64,000 bases of DNA from Flavobacterium sp. ENC (GCF_020991415.1 NZ_JAJMOY010000003.1:248001-312000); one strand, 5' to 3'; positions 54,817 to 62,618 are shown, numbered from the stretch's first letter. The notes: generated by a model not told the origin, from the sequence alone. Program-made: numbers and translations.

Positions 54817-54848
54817 CAAAAATAAGTATTTTTACGTATAAATACGTA
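54817..54848 (-). promoter_or_regulatory. nasA promoter with 7-2-7 palindrome
   Basis: On the minus strand the -7 box TATTTTTG (54824-54817) is preceded by TACT. Eight bases further upstream is the inverted repeat TACGTAT-TT-ATACGTA (54848-54833), a perfect 7-2-7 palindrome covering the -33 region. This geometry is the one known for NarL/NarP sites in enterobacteria. The transcript would start near 54810, about 62 bases before the ATG. Confidence 0.7.
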
Positions 54849-54884
54849 TTTTGTGAATTTAATTTTTAAATTTTACGACAAAAA

Positions 54885-54914
54885 AAATCTCCTTTGTCCT
54901 AACAAAGGAGATTT
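54885..54914 (-). terminator. intrinsic terminator after the 122-residue gene
   Basis: AAATCTCCTTTGT (54885-54897) pairs perfectly with ACAAAGGAGATTT (54902-54914) around a 4-base loop. On the minus strand it runs into a stretch of T. It isolates nasA from the gene upstream. Confidence 0.88.
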
Positions 54915-54979
54915 AATAATCCGGATGTATTTTTATATTTTATTTCGTAAAAGTAAAGATTCAGGATTTACAGAAAATC

Positions 54980-55348
54980 TTAACCAACAAGTTTTGTTAT
55001 TCCGCTATTGATATCAATTTCAGCAAAATTGTGTTTTCCCATCACGATAAGAAGTTTGTTGGTATCATTATAGCCTACATACCTTATTTGGGGTTCTCCA
55101 CGTTTTGGTGTTCCACAAACAGAAATTACATTGGTCTGCCATTTCAATTTGTTGCTTTTGTAAGCAGATATGGTTTGTAAGTCATTTTCAACATAGTAAA
55201 TAATGTTGTTTTTTTTAATTCCTCGTTTTTGTGTTTTTGCAAAATTTATTTCTGAGCCTTTTGAAATTAAGGCATCATTGTATTTTTGAGGAATACCAGG
55301 TTGAGTTACAATAAAAGTAAGCATGGAAAATTTTAAAAATTGTTTCAT
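54980..55348 (-). CDS. small unknown protein inserted in the nitrate island
   Basis: 122 residues from the ATG at 55346-55348; an alternative ATG at 55369 would lie at or before the predicted transcription start. A weak hydrophobic N-terminus (KQFLKFSMLTFIV) may be a signal. The rest has beta-rich segments such as NIIYYVENDLQTISAYKSNKLKWQ and KLLIVMGKHNFAEID, which look like blades of a beta-propeller-type repeat, but no family is recognised. It has its own promoter and terminator and seems unrelated to nitrate use. Confidence 0.65.
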   Translation of the reverse strand: MKQFLKFSMLTFIVTQPGIPQKYNDALISKGSEINFAKTQKRGIKKNNIIYYVENDLQTISAYKSNKLKWQTNVISVCGTPKRGEPQIRYVGYNDTNKLLIVMGKHNFAEIDINSGITKLVG

Positions 55349-55377
55349 AGGATAGAATTGGGGGTTCATAATCGCTT

Positions 55378-55407
55378 CAAATATAACTAATTAAATCAAA
55401 TAACAAT
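55378..55407 (-). promoter_or_regulatory. promoter of the 122-residue gene
   Basis: On the minus strand ATTG (55407-55404), an 18-base spacer, then TATATTTG (55385-55378). It matches the -7 consensus fully and the -33 box in three of four bases. The start near 55371 favours the ATG at 55348. Confidence 0.5.
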
Positions 55408-55428
55408 TTTTTAGGCAGGTAAAAAAAA

Positions 55429-55457
55429 TACCCTTTTCAAAAAATATGAAAAGGGTA
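55429..55457 (-). terminator. intrinsic terminator after the porin gene
   Basis: TACCCTTTTCA (55429-55439) pairs perfectly with TGAAAAGGGTA (55447-55457) and is followed on the minus strand by a run of eight T. It lies 29 bases after the porin stop. Confidence 0.88.
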
Positions 55458-55485
55458 AAATAGATGTGTTAATTTTGAAGAAAAA

Positions 55486-56742
55486 CTATTTTTTCCAGGT
55501 AAAAATTCTTGGATTTACAGAAATCATCAACCATGCCCAATTGTTGGTATGACTGGCGTCCCCGGTTTTTAAGTACTCTAAAGTCTTAGAACCAAACATT
55601 TGTGAATATCCTCCTGTTAATGTGATTTCTTTTTTGAAATTAAAGCCGACAGTAAAGTCAATTTCAGTTCCTAAGTAAGAATCAAGTTTTTCTACAGGTG
55701 TAATTACGTCAGCAGCAGCTAAGAATACGTGCGGCATCAAAGCAAATTGCCATTTGTTTACATTGTAATTTAGTTTTAAAAAGGCATCCTGTAAACCGAC
55801 ATTGTTTAAATGGCCTCCGCCTACATAAAAATAATCCATATAACCATTAAAACCATGGTTCGTTCCAAAAATCGGATTAAAAGATTTAATAACAGTGCTT
55901 CCGTCAGTAGTATTTTTTCCGGATAAGAATTCATACCCAACACCAGCTTTAAACGACTGGGTTATATTGTAACCGAAATTTGCAGCGGCATTCCACGCAC
56001 TTACTTGTCGGTCTGTACTTTTTCCGGTTTGTCCGTACACCCAAAAATTAGCATCTATTTTATCCGTTTTATAAGTTAAATAGGGTCCGAAAGTTTGTTT
56101 GTAATCAACGAGTAGTTTTTTATCGATATTGGCATATTCATATCCTGTATTCAATGCTAGAAAACTAACTCCTAATTTATCTAAGTTAGCATGGTACCAG
56201 GCATATTGCAGGGCTTTATAATTTGCTACAGTATAGGGCGTCTGAAAAGTATTTTCTGCATCAGAATTATACGCCCCTCCAAAATCCAGTTGTTGTTTTT
56301 CAGTATGAAAAGAAAACGTTAAGGCATCATGGCTTTGTGCCTGCTGTCCCCAATCCTGTTCCCCTAAAATACGCTGATTATCATAGGAAAGTACCTGACG
56401 CCCCATTCTGGCACTCCATTTTTCTGTTAAATCATATTGCGCCCATGCTTCAAAAACAGCAATGCCGTTTTTGTCAGCGGTTGCAGTAGTGGCAACATCT
56501 CCCCAGGTTCTGGTATTTTGTAAAGTCAGTTTTACCGTAAACTGATCTTGTTTATAATTAAAATTTAATCGGGAACGCTGTGAAATTTGTGAAGTACCTT
56601 CCTGTCCTTCAGGTAAAAGCGTTTTATATCCGTTTCTATATTCAAAACGCGGCCTTATCTGTAAGTTTACATCTAATTCCTGAGCCTGAACTTCGAAGCC
56701 TGTTCCTGCCAGTAATAAAATAAGTAATTTTAGTTTTTTCAT
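55486..56742 (-). CDS. alginate-export-family outer-membrane beta-barrel (porin)
   Basis: 418 residues. Signal peptide (1-20, FEVQAQ). The body is built of alternating amphipathic strands (LNFNYKQDQFTVKLTLQNTR, EAWAQYDLTEKWSARMGRQ) typical of the Alginate_exp barrel family, including the QDWGQQAQSHDA block, and ends in an aromatic-basic tail. No alginate genes are near. It lies 87 bases after narK in the nitrate island, so it probably lets nitrate or nitrite cross the outer membrane. That role is an inference. Confidence 0.85.
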   Translation of the reverse strand: MKKLKLLILLLAGTGFEVQAQELDVNLQIRPRFEYRNGYKTLLPEGQEGTSQISQRSRLNFNYKQDQFTVKLTLQNTRTWGDVATTATADKNGIAVFEAWAQYDLTEKWSARMGRQVLSYDNQRILGEQDWGQQAQSHDALTFSFHTEKQQLDFGGAYNSDAENTFQTPYTVANYKALQYAWYHANLDKLGVSFLALNTGYEYANIDKKLLVDYKQTFGPYLTYKTDKIDANFWVYGQTGKSTDRQVSAWNAAANFGYNITQSFKAGVGYEFLSGKNTTDGSTVIKSFNPIFGTNHGFNGYMDYFYVGGGHLNNVGLQDAFLKLNYNVNKWQFALMPHVFLAAADVITPVEKLDSYLGTEIDFTVGFNFKKEITLTGGYSQMFGSKTLEYLKTGDASHTNNWAWLMISVNPRIFTWKK

Positions 56743-56829
56743 GGGTATTTGGTTTAATTCCGGGGCAAATTTAGAAGTTTAAATGATTTTTTACGGATAA
56801 AAATTACAAGTTTTTACTTTTTATTGTAC

Positions 56830-58308
56830 TTATTGTCTGTCAATCACCTTTGCTAAAACAGGTTGTTTTTCATTCATAATTTTAGTGATGGTATAGTGCA
56901 TCCAGATCAGGCAAATCGCTGAAAAAATTAATATAAAAATCCATGAACTGGACCAGATTCCGGTGGCAGTCAGTAAGTATCCGAAAATTATGGGACCGAA
57001 GAAACCACCGAGACCCCCAATCATGCCTACCATACCGCCCACAACGCCGACTTCCGTAGGGAAATATTCGGGGATATGTTTGTATACGGCTGCCTTTCCG
57101 ATTCCCCATGATATTCCGATTAAAATGACCAGCACGAGGAAAACCCACATATTGGCATCAAACTTAATGACGGTGATTCCTTTGGCCAGGAGCTCTTTTT
57201 TCTTAACGATTTGATTTTGTGCTACAACAACCTGCTGCCACGAGCTGCTGGTTGGGAAAATTGAATTTTCGGCCTCGTTTTCATTTTGCTGTGCAACCGC
57301 AAATTCAGTTTCACCAATCTTAATTTTCTCTTTGGAAACAGCGGTAACAGTTCCTTTTTTAGTTGCCAGAACGCCGGGCCCTGTAGTTGTAATTTCCATT
57401 TTCGGAATCATCAGTAAAGCGCTTAAAATAACAGAAGAACTTAAAACCCAGTACATGACTTTTCGGGCACCGAATTTATCCGATAAATAACCTCCGAATG
57501 CTCTGATAACACCGGAAGGCAAACTGAAAAACGTTGCAAACAAACCGCCCATTACCAAACTGGTCTGATACACATTCATGAAATTGGGCAACAGCCATTG
57601 GGAGTACGCCACAAAACAGCCGAAGACTAAGAAATAGTAGGCTCCAAATCGCCAGACGCGGGCGCTTTTTAAAGACTGCAGCATTTGGGAAACTGTTTTG
57701 GTATGGTTCTCTATTTTTTTGTTTTTGGCGAAAATTAAAAAGGCGACTCCAATGACAAGAAGTGAAACAGCATAAATTACAGGAAGTATTTTCCAGCCAT
57801 TTTGCGGATCTTCTATCGAAAAGTGATTTAATAAGGAAGGCGCTAAAAAAGTCGTTATGGCGGCACCCGCATTCCCCATTCCGAAAATACCTAACGCGCG
57901 GCCCTGCCATTCTTTCGGGTACCAGATAGAAGTATATCCGATTCCGACCGCAAAGCTGGTGCCAACCATTCCGAAAAAGAAACTAAGTAAGGCGAACATA
58001 AAAAAACTATCCGCCAGGGGAAGCAAAAACAGCGGAATGGAGCAGAGGAGTAGCAATAGCGAGAAAACATATTTCCCGCCATATTTATCGGTCAGGATTC
58101 CGATGGGCAACCGCATGATGGAACCGGTCAGAATCGGAATGCCAAGCAGCCATCCTACCTGTACAACGCTCCAGTGGAAAATACCGTTATCGACCAAAAA
58201 AGTAACCAATACGCCATTTAGAGTCCAGCATGCAAAACAGACAGTGAAGGCCAAAGTATTCAGAAATAGAATCTTGTGTGATTGTGATAAAGGGTTTGTG
58301 TTTTTCAT
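56830..58308 (-). CDS. narK: NarK/NasA-family nitrate/nitrite MFS transporter
   Basis: 492 residues, longer than most NarK proteins. Twelve membrane helices are predicted, with the MFS loop motif GILTDKYGGK and the two Gly-rich nitrate signatures (GMGNAGAAITTFLAPSL near 144-160 and GGLGGFFGPIIFGYLL near 431-446). An insertion of about 80 residues (about 303-385) interrupts the second half between two helices: it is hydrophilic, Lys/Glu/Gln-rich, with TTTGPGVLATKKGTVTAV. It moves nitrate inward, and possibly nitrite outward. It has a nitrate-type promoter upstream and the porin downstream. Confidence 0.93.
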   Translation of the reverse strand: MKNTNPLSQSHKILFLNTLAFTVCFACWTLNGVLVTFLVDNGIFHWSVVQVGWLLGIPILTGSIMRLPIGILTDKYGGKYVFSLLLLLCSIPLFLLPLADSFFMFALLSFFFGMVGTSFAVGIGYTSIWYPKEWQGRALGIFGMGNAGAAITTFLAPSLLNHFSIEDPQNGWKILPVIYAVSLLVIGVAFLIFAKNKKIENHTKTVSQMLQSLKSARVWRFGAYYFLVFGCFVAYSQWLLPNFMNVYQTSLVMGGLFATFFSLPSGVIRAFGGYLSDKFGARKVMYWVLSSSVILSALLMIPKMEITTTGPGVLATKKGTVTAVSKEKIKIGETEFAVAQQNENEAENSIFPTSSSWQQVVVAQNQIVKKKELLAKGITVIKFDANMWVFLVLVILIGISWGIGKAAVYKHIPEYFPTEVGVVGGMVGMIGGLGGFFGPIIFGYLLTATGIWSSSWIFILIFSAICLIWMHYTITKIMNEKQPVLAKVIDRQ

Positions 58309-58328
58309 AGTACTCAGATTTGTTTGAT

Positions 58329-58361
58329 CAAATATAAGTACTATGTAAGTATTAATACGTA
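58329..58361 (-). promoter_or_regulatory. narK promoter with 7-2-7 palindrome
   Basis: On the minus strand the -7 box TATATTTG (58336-58329) is preceded by TACT. Nine bases upstream lies TACGTAT-TA-ATACTTA (58361-58346), a 7-2-7 inverted repeat with one mismatch between arms. A further half-site, TACTTAA, lies upstream near 58369-58375. The arrangement is the same as at nasA. Confidence 0.7.
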
Positions 58362-58475
58362 TTTATTGTTAAGTATTTTTATCTAATTTGATAGATTTGC
58401 CAACATCATAAAATTGATTCCGTATTTTGTTAAAACACTATTTTTAAAAGGTGATTTTTATCTTTTAAACAGAAA

Positions 58476-59135
58476 TTACAGGAGCGAATATTCCGTTGCT
58501 TTATTCGAAAGTTCCATTAAATTCTTCACTTTCAGCTTTTTCATCAAATTAAAGCGATGCACTTCGGCGGTACGTTTGCTAATGTCAAGGGCTTCCGCGA
58601 TTTCTTTGTTCCCCTTTCCGGATAATAAAAGTGTCAGGATTTCTTTTTCCCTTTTAGTAATCATCATTTCTTCACCTATTGTTTGCTTCGGTTCTAAGGA
58701 GTTCGAGGAGTTTGTCAACTGATTGATCAGGATAGACGAAATATCCCCGCTAAAATATTTTCCACCTAAGGCTACGGTATGTAAGGCTTTTAAAAATTCT
58801 TCTTTGCTTGAACCTTTCAGTAAATAACCGTCTGCTCCGGCTTTGATGGATTTTAGTACGTATTCTTCAGATTCATGCATCGAAAGCATAATAATTTTTA
58901 CATTGTTATTATTGTTTCTAAGTTTTTCTACTACTTCAATGCCCGTCAGGTTAGGCATACGAATATCTACTATAAGTAAATCCGGTTGGGTAGCTGCTAT
59001 TACTTCAAGAGCATCGGCCCCGTCAATAGCTTCTCCCACAACCTCAATGTTTGCTTCGTTTTCCAGTAAAGATTTTATTCCATCTCGTACAAATACATGA
59101 TCATCTGCAAGAACTACCCGAATTATATTTCCCAT
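58476..59135 (-). CDS. NarL-like response regulator of the nitrate island
   Basis: 219 residues. Receiver domain with Asp11/Asp12, phosphoacceptor Asp57 (LIVDIRMPN) and Lys107; LuxR-type HTH at about 152-212 (ITKREKEILTLLLSGKGNKEIAEALDI is split by the first helix; the recognition helix is in SKRTAEVHRFNLM). It is encoded between narK and the NarX-like kinase on the same strand, with 299 bases of repeat-bearing DNA in between. It is the best candidate to bind the palindromes upstream of nasA, narK and moeA. Its own upstream region carries a related inverted repeat. Confidence 0.92.
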   Translation of the reverse strand: MGNIIRVVLADDHVFVRDGIKSLLENEANIEVVGEAIDGADALEVIAATQPDLLIVDIRMPNLTGIEVVEKLRNNNNNVKIIMLSMHESEEYVLKSIKAGADGYLLKGSSKEEFLKALHTVALGGKYFSGDISSILINQLTNSSNSLEPKQTIGEEMMITKREKEILTLLLSGKGNKEIAEALDISKRTAEVHRFNLMKKLKVKNLMELSNKATEYSLL

Positions 59136-59434
59136 CTTTTACTTAATTTTGATTCTGAATGTTTACGTATTTTCATCTAAAGAAGATGCTAAGATACGTA
59201 ATTTTTGAATTGGAAAATTTGATAATGTGGCGATTAGATAATTTGATAATTAGATAATTTGATAATGGGATAATTTGATAATGGGATTATTGGAGGATTG
59301 GAAATGATTAAATGAAAATCAAAAAAAAACAATCAATTCGACATTATAAAATTGCATACCTAAAAAATGACCGACACCTAAAAACAACTAATCATGTAAT
59401 TATCTAATTGTCAAATTATCTAATTATCAAATTC
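59136..59434. other. 299-base region: narL-like gene promoter area and mirrored repeats
   Basis: No gene is supported. Near the regulator lies the inverted repeat at 59163-59201. From 59218 to about 59290 there is a tandem GATAATTTGATAATTA-type repeat, and at 59398-59434 its inverse. A 23-base stretch at 59240-59262 matches the complement of 59411-59433 perfectly. Confidence 0.75.
59163..59201. promoter_or_regulatory. inverted repeat upstream of the NarL-like gene
   Basis: TTACGTAT (59163-59170) and ATACGTAA (59194-59201) are perfect inverted copies with 23 bases between. Inside, CATC and GATG form a second pair. The half-sites equal the nasA heptamers, which suggests autoregulation. No clean TAnnTTTG box was found. 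Confidence 0.55.
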
Positions 59435-61240
59435 TCAGATCGGTATATTAAAAGTAATCCTCGTCCCTTCACCCGGAATAGATTTGATGAAAACACGTCC
59501 GTTAATGTATTGAACCCTTTCTTTCATAAATAATAATCCCATTCCGGATTCGCTGTTTCGCTTTTTGTCAACAGCTGTAATGTCAAAACCTTTTCCGTTG
59601 TCATCGACGATAATACTTAGTAAAGTCTGGCTGTGCGAAAGCTGTACAATAATATGGGAGGATTCGGCATATTTTATGGCGTTGTTGATCGCTTCCTGTG
59701 TCAGACGGTAAATATTAATCTCTATTAATGAATCCAAACGCTGGCTGAAATCCGTTTTGTTATAAAAGAGGATTTCTTTTCCGGTCAGTTTTGAAAGTTC
59801 CTGTGTCAGTTTCGAAAGGGATGAAACAATACCGTGATCGCTTAATTCGGGAGGCATTAAATTGAAAGTTGCCGTGCGTACCCCTTTGATGATGTCGAGA
59901 GATAGTTTTTTTAAATATTCAATTTTCTGGGCTGATTTTTCCTTATCCTCCAGGTTGATGCTTTCTAAACTGAATTTAAGCCCGGTAAGCATTTGTCCGA
60001 TTCCGTCATGAATTTCTTTGGCAATCCGGTTCTGTTCGTTTTCCTGGTTTTCGACAATTCTGCTGGAGATAATCTTTTGCTGATTGATTTTTTCGGTGCT
60101 GTTTTCAATATTCAGGCGTTCCACTTCGCGCTGTGCTTTTTTGCGTTCCGTAATATTAAAACAAATGATTAAAAGTTCAGATTCTTCTTTTTTGATCGTG
60201 ACCGGAACCATAGATAAATCCAGCCAGATATTTTGTCCTTCTTTATTAATGATATTCATTTCGCCCTGCCAGCCGCTGCGCTGCTTTTCAGAAATAAGGC
60301 GGTCCATGTTAAGCTGTTCCTTTTCATCTGTGGTTAAAACCTGGGAAAACGTTTTACGCGAAGAGAATTTGGTGTAATTTAAAAGTTTGGCAAATTTTTC
60401 CCCAATATGTATAATGGAGCCATCGGGAGCTATACGACAATACAAAAGCGTATTTTCCATGGCATAATTTAGTGACTTTAATTCTTTAACCGAGTTTTCT
60501 TTGATCTCACTAATGATTTCGGTATCGTAGGCCAGTTTTAAGGCTTTCTTTTCAGAAGTTAAAAGCTTGGCAATGAGTTTTTCTATTTTTTTATTGGTAG
60601 GTCTGAAGATGAAGAAAAACTCCATCAGCAGCACAAATAGCGTAAAAGCAAAAATCCAGTATTCTATTTTGCGTTGTTCGGTTACTTTTTCGTGGGCTTC
60701 AAGATCGTACTGGCTTACGATTTGGTTCATTTTCGAAAGAAAAGCACCTTCGTTTTTCAGGATATTCTGAACCAGTTTCTGATTAACTGCCGGATTGCGT
60801 TTGTTTTTTAAATTTAGCAGAAACAAATCGGTATCGCTTGTAATACTGCTGAAAATTGGATTGATATCGGCATATAATTGACGCAGCGTTTCGCTTTTTT
60901 CCTTTGGAAAAGCCAAGCTGTCGCTTCCATTTTCCAGTGCATTTTGAGTGGTTTTCCAAAGTTCCAAAACACTTTTTAAATGCGAAATTTGTTTGGCAGG
61001 TACTGTGTCGGAAACATAATGTAAAATCAATATCTCTTTAACAATTTTCTGGCTGAGCATTCTTTGCTTCCCCGAGATATTGATGATTTTAGAATCGCTC
61101 AGCTGCTGTTTTAAGTTGTACTGCACTAAAACCTGACTTAAAATAATGGTTATAGCAATAGTCCAAAGTGCAAAAAAATACAGACGGCGTAAATTTTTGA
61201 AGGTAATTTTATCCGCTGCTTCCTGATTGCTTTTTTTCAT
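59435..61240 (-). CDS. NarX-like sensor histidine kinase
   Basis: 601 residues. TM1 (about 19-41) and TM2 (about 193-212) flank a periplasmic helical domain that starts with INISGKQRMLSQKIVKEIL (51-69), the PilJ/NarX-type motif of PF13675. After TM2 come a coiled coil, a PAS domain (about 262-375, with GWQGEMNIINKEG) and the HisKA_3 region with His411 in NRIAKEIHDGIG. The ATPase domain has N-box EAINNAIKYAES, DDNGKGF and GMGLLFMKERV. NarX and NarQ sense nitrate through this kind of periplasmic bundle. It lies 10 bases after the DUF4202 gene and upstream of the NarL-like regulator. Confidence 0.92.
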   Translation of the reverse strand: MKKSNQEAADKITFKNLRRLYFFALWTIAITIILSQVLVQYNLKQQLSDSKIINISGKQRMLSQKIVKEILILHYVSDTVPAKQISHLKSVLELWKTTQNALENGSDSLAFPKEKSETLRQLYADINPIFSSITSDTDLFLLNLKNKRNPAVNQKLVQNILKNEGAFLSKMNQIVSQYDLEAHEKVTEQRKIEYWIFAFTLFVLLMEFFFIFRPTNKKIEKLIAKLLTSEKKALKLAYDTEIISEIKENSVKELKSLNYAMENTLLYCRIAPDGSIIHIGEKFAKLLNYTKFSSRKTFSQVLTTDEKEQLNMDRLISEKQRSGWQGEMNIINKEGQNIWLDLSMVPVTIKKEESELLIICFNITERKKAQREVERLNIENSTEKINQQKIISSRIVENQENEQNRIAKEIHDGIGQMLTGLKFSLESINLEDKEKSAQKIEYLKKLSLDIIKGVRTATFNLMPPELSDHGIVSSLSKLTQELSKLTGKEILFYNKTDFSQRLDSLIEINIYRLTQEAINNAIKYAESSHIIVQLSHSQTLLSIIVDDNGKGFDITAVDKKRNSESGMGLLFMKERVQYINGRVFIKSIPGEGTRITFNIPI

Positions 61241-61250
61241 AAAAAATAAG

Positions 61251-61835
61251 TTACAACCCTAAAGACGCTTTTATTAAGTTTAGGTTTTCTTCAGAATAAT
61301 TGATTTTCAGGGCTTCCTGGTGTCCTTTGTCAGACATTTTATCCCAGGTTTTTTTGATGATATTTTTTAGTTTCTCTTCATCGTGTTTGTGTACAAACGG
61401 ATCAAGGTAATATTCTAAAAAAACCAGACAGATGATATCTTCCAGTAATTGTGTTTCGGCATCTTTTTTAAGTAATTTTTTTTCAATCAAAAAAGAAACA
61501 CGATCAATAAAAGCCTGATCGTACCCTGCTTTTTCTAAAATTCCGGCAGTGGTTTTGGCATGAAATTTTTTCAGGTCTTCTCTCCATCTCAAATAACCCA
61601 CACGATCCATTGGGTAGGATTCGCGTGCTACTTTCCATCGGCAGATATGCTGCGCTTTTGAAGCAATCTGAATTTCTTCGGAGGCTTCGGGTTCAAACTG
61701 CATCAGCCTTTCATACATCCTGTTGGAATACAGTAATTCTTTCGGATATTCGGTATTCTGATCGGATTCGATGTTAGGATCCTGAGCGTTTTCGGCATCA
61801 ATCCACTCGCTTGCTTTTTGAAAAGGTGTATTCAT
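61251..61835 (-). CDS. DUF4202 family protein
   Basis: 194 residues, soluble, mainly helical. It matches the DUF4202 pattern: N-terminal FQKASEWIDAENAQDPN, YSNRMYERLMQFEPEASE, AQHICRWKVARESYPMDRVGYLRWR, and a C-terminal DIICLVFLEYYLDPFVHKH. Conserved His and acidic residues (AQHICRW, FHAKT, FLEYY) resemble a metal-dependent HD-like arrangement, but no activity is known. It is the first gene of a pair with the NarX-like kinase, 10 bases apart, which suggests a role in the nitrogen response. Confidence 0.85.
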   Translation of the reverse strand: MNTPFQKASEWIDAENAQDPNIESDQNTEYPKELLYSNRMYERLMQFEPEASEEIQIASKAQHICRWKVARESYPMDRVGYLRWREDLKKFHAKTTAGILEKAGYDQAFIDRVSFLIEKKLLKKDAETQLLEDIICLVFLEYYLDPFVHKHDEEKLKNIIKKTWDKMSDKGHQEALKINYSEENLNLIKASLGL

Positions 61836-62161
61836 TTTTTTGGTTAAATAATAGATTTCAAAGATACAGAATTAACTTGTTCGTGTAAATGTTTTGAAAA
61901 TGTACTTTTATTGAAATTAGGAGCTGTGTTTTTTCCCGCAGATTTTGCAGATCAGGCAGATTACTTATAGCTTCCTCAAAAAAAAATCTGCAAAATCTGC
62001 GGGAAACAAAAGAATAGTTTCTACAGTTTTGTCATTTCGACGAAGGAGAAATCTTCATGAGTAACTCTGCAAAGATTAACACTTTCAACTAATATTTGCT
62101 TTTGATAATAGAGTTTCCTGCGAAGATTTCTCCTTCGTCGAAATGACAAGATTGTGTAAAA
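61836..62161. other. 326-base gene-free region with mirrored repeats
   Basis: No gene is supported. It contains AAATCTGC-type inverted words (61930-62002) and the MITE-like element at 62029-62149. A promoter for the DUF4202-kinase pair should lie here, but no clear TAnnTTTG box was found. Confidence 0.7.
62029..62149. repeat. MITE-like element with perfect 28-base inverted ends
   Basis: 62029-62056 (starting TTGTCATTTCGACGAAGG) and 62122-62149 are perfect inverted copies of 28 bases, enclosing 65 bases with further partial complementarity (AACTCT / AGAGTTT). No ORF is inside. The shape fits a non-autonomous mobile or REP-type element. Confidence 0.8.
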
Positions 62162-62539
62162 TCAATCAATAAAACCAACAAACACTTCGTTATCCACCAC
62201 TTTAACAGGATAGGTGGCAATTTTAAAATCGTCCCCGTTTAGGTTTGTTCCGTCGACCAGGGAAAAAGTTTTTTTATGCATCGGACAGGCAATTTTCGGG
62301 ATGTCATCTGCAGATCCTGTCATGCCTCTGGCCAAAACCATTTCCATTTTATGCGGACAGGCATTCTGGCAGGCATACCATTCATTGCGGCGGGCGAAAT
62401 TGAAAATGGCAATTTGTTTGTTCTTGTATTTAATACAGCCGCCGCGATTGGTTGGAAAGTCATCTACTGTACCGGCTTTGAACCAGGTTGTCGCATCACT
62501 TAGCTGTACGGTTTGGTATTGATTTAGGATTTCTTCCAT
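62162..62539 (-). CDS. nirD: nitrite reductase small subunit NirD
   Basis: 125 residues with a Rieske-type fold. The [2Fe-2S] ligands are kept: Cys61-Pro-His63 and Cys85-x2-His88. NirD partners NirB in NADH-dependent assimilatory nitrite reduction to ammonium in the cytoplasm. It is 124 bases downstream of nirB, with a long hairpin between the two. Confidence 0.93.
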   Translation of the reverse strand: MEEILNQYQTVQLSDATTWFKAGTVDDFPTNRGGCIKYKNKQIAIFNFARRNEWYACQNACPHKMEMVLARGMTGSADDIPKIACPMHKKTFSLVDGTNLNGDDFKIATYPVKVVDNEVFVGFID

Positions 62540-62565
62540 TGGAATGTGTTTTTAAGTTCCTGTTT

Positions 62566-62618
62566 CTTACCTTCTTTTTACAATCAGCAGCTGATTAAGC
62601 AGTAAAAAGGAGGGTAAG
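62566..62618. promoter_or_regulatory. long nested hairpin between nirB and nirD
   Basis: CTTACCTTCTTTTTAC (62566-62581) is complementary to 62602-62618 with one bulge and one mismatch. Directly inside is a perfect palindrome AATCAGC-A-GCTGATT (62582-62596). It could be an mRNA-stabilising or processing structure that sets the NirB to NirD ratio. Confidence 0.65.

Noticed and set aside
57857..58327. 156-codon plus-strand ORF over narK
   Set aside because: It overlaps an intact narK gene and shows no family motif.
61962..61968. TACTTAT half-site upstream of DUF4202
   Set aside because: Single half-site inside repeat DNA without a partner or -7 box; probably chance.
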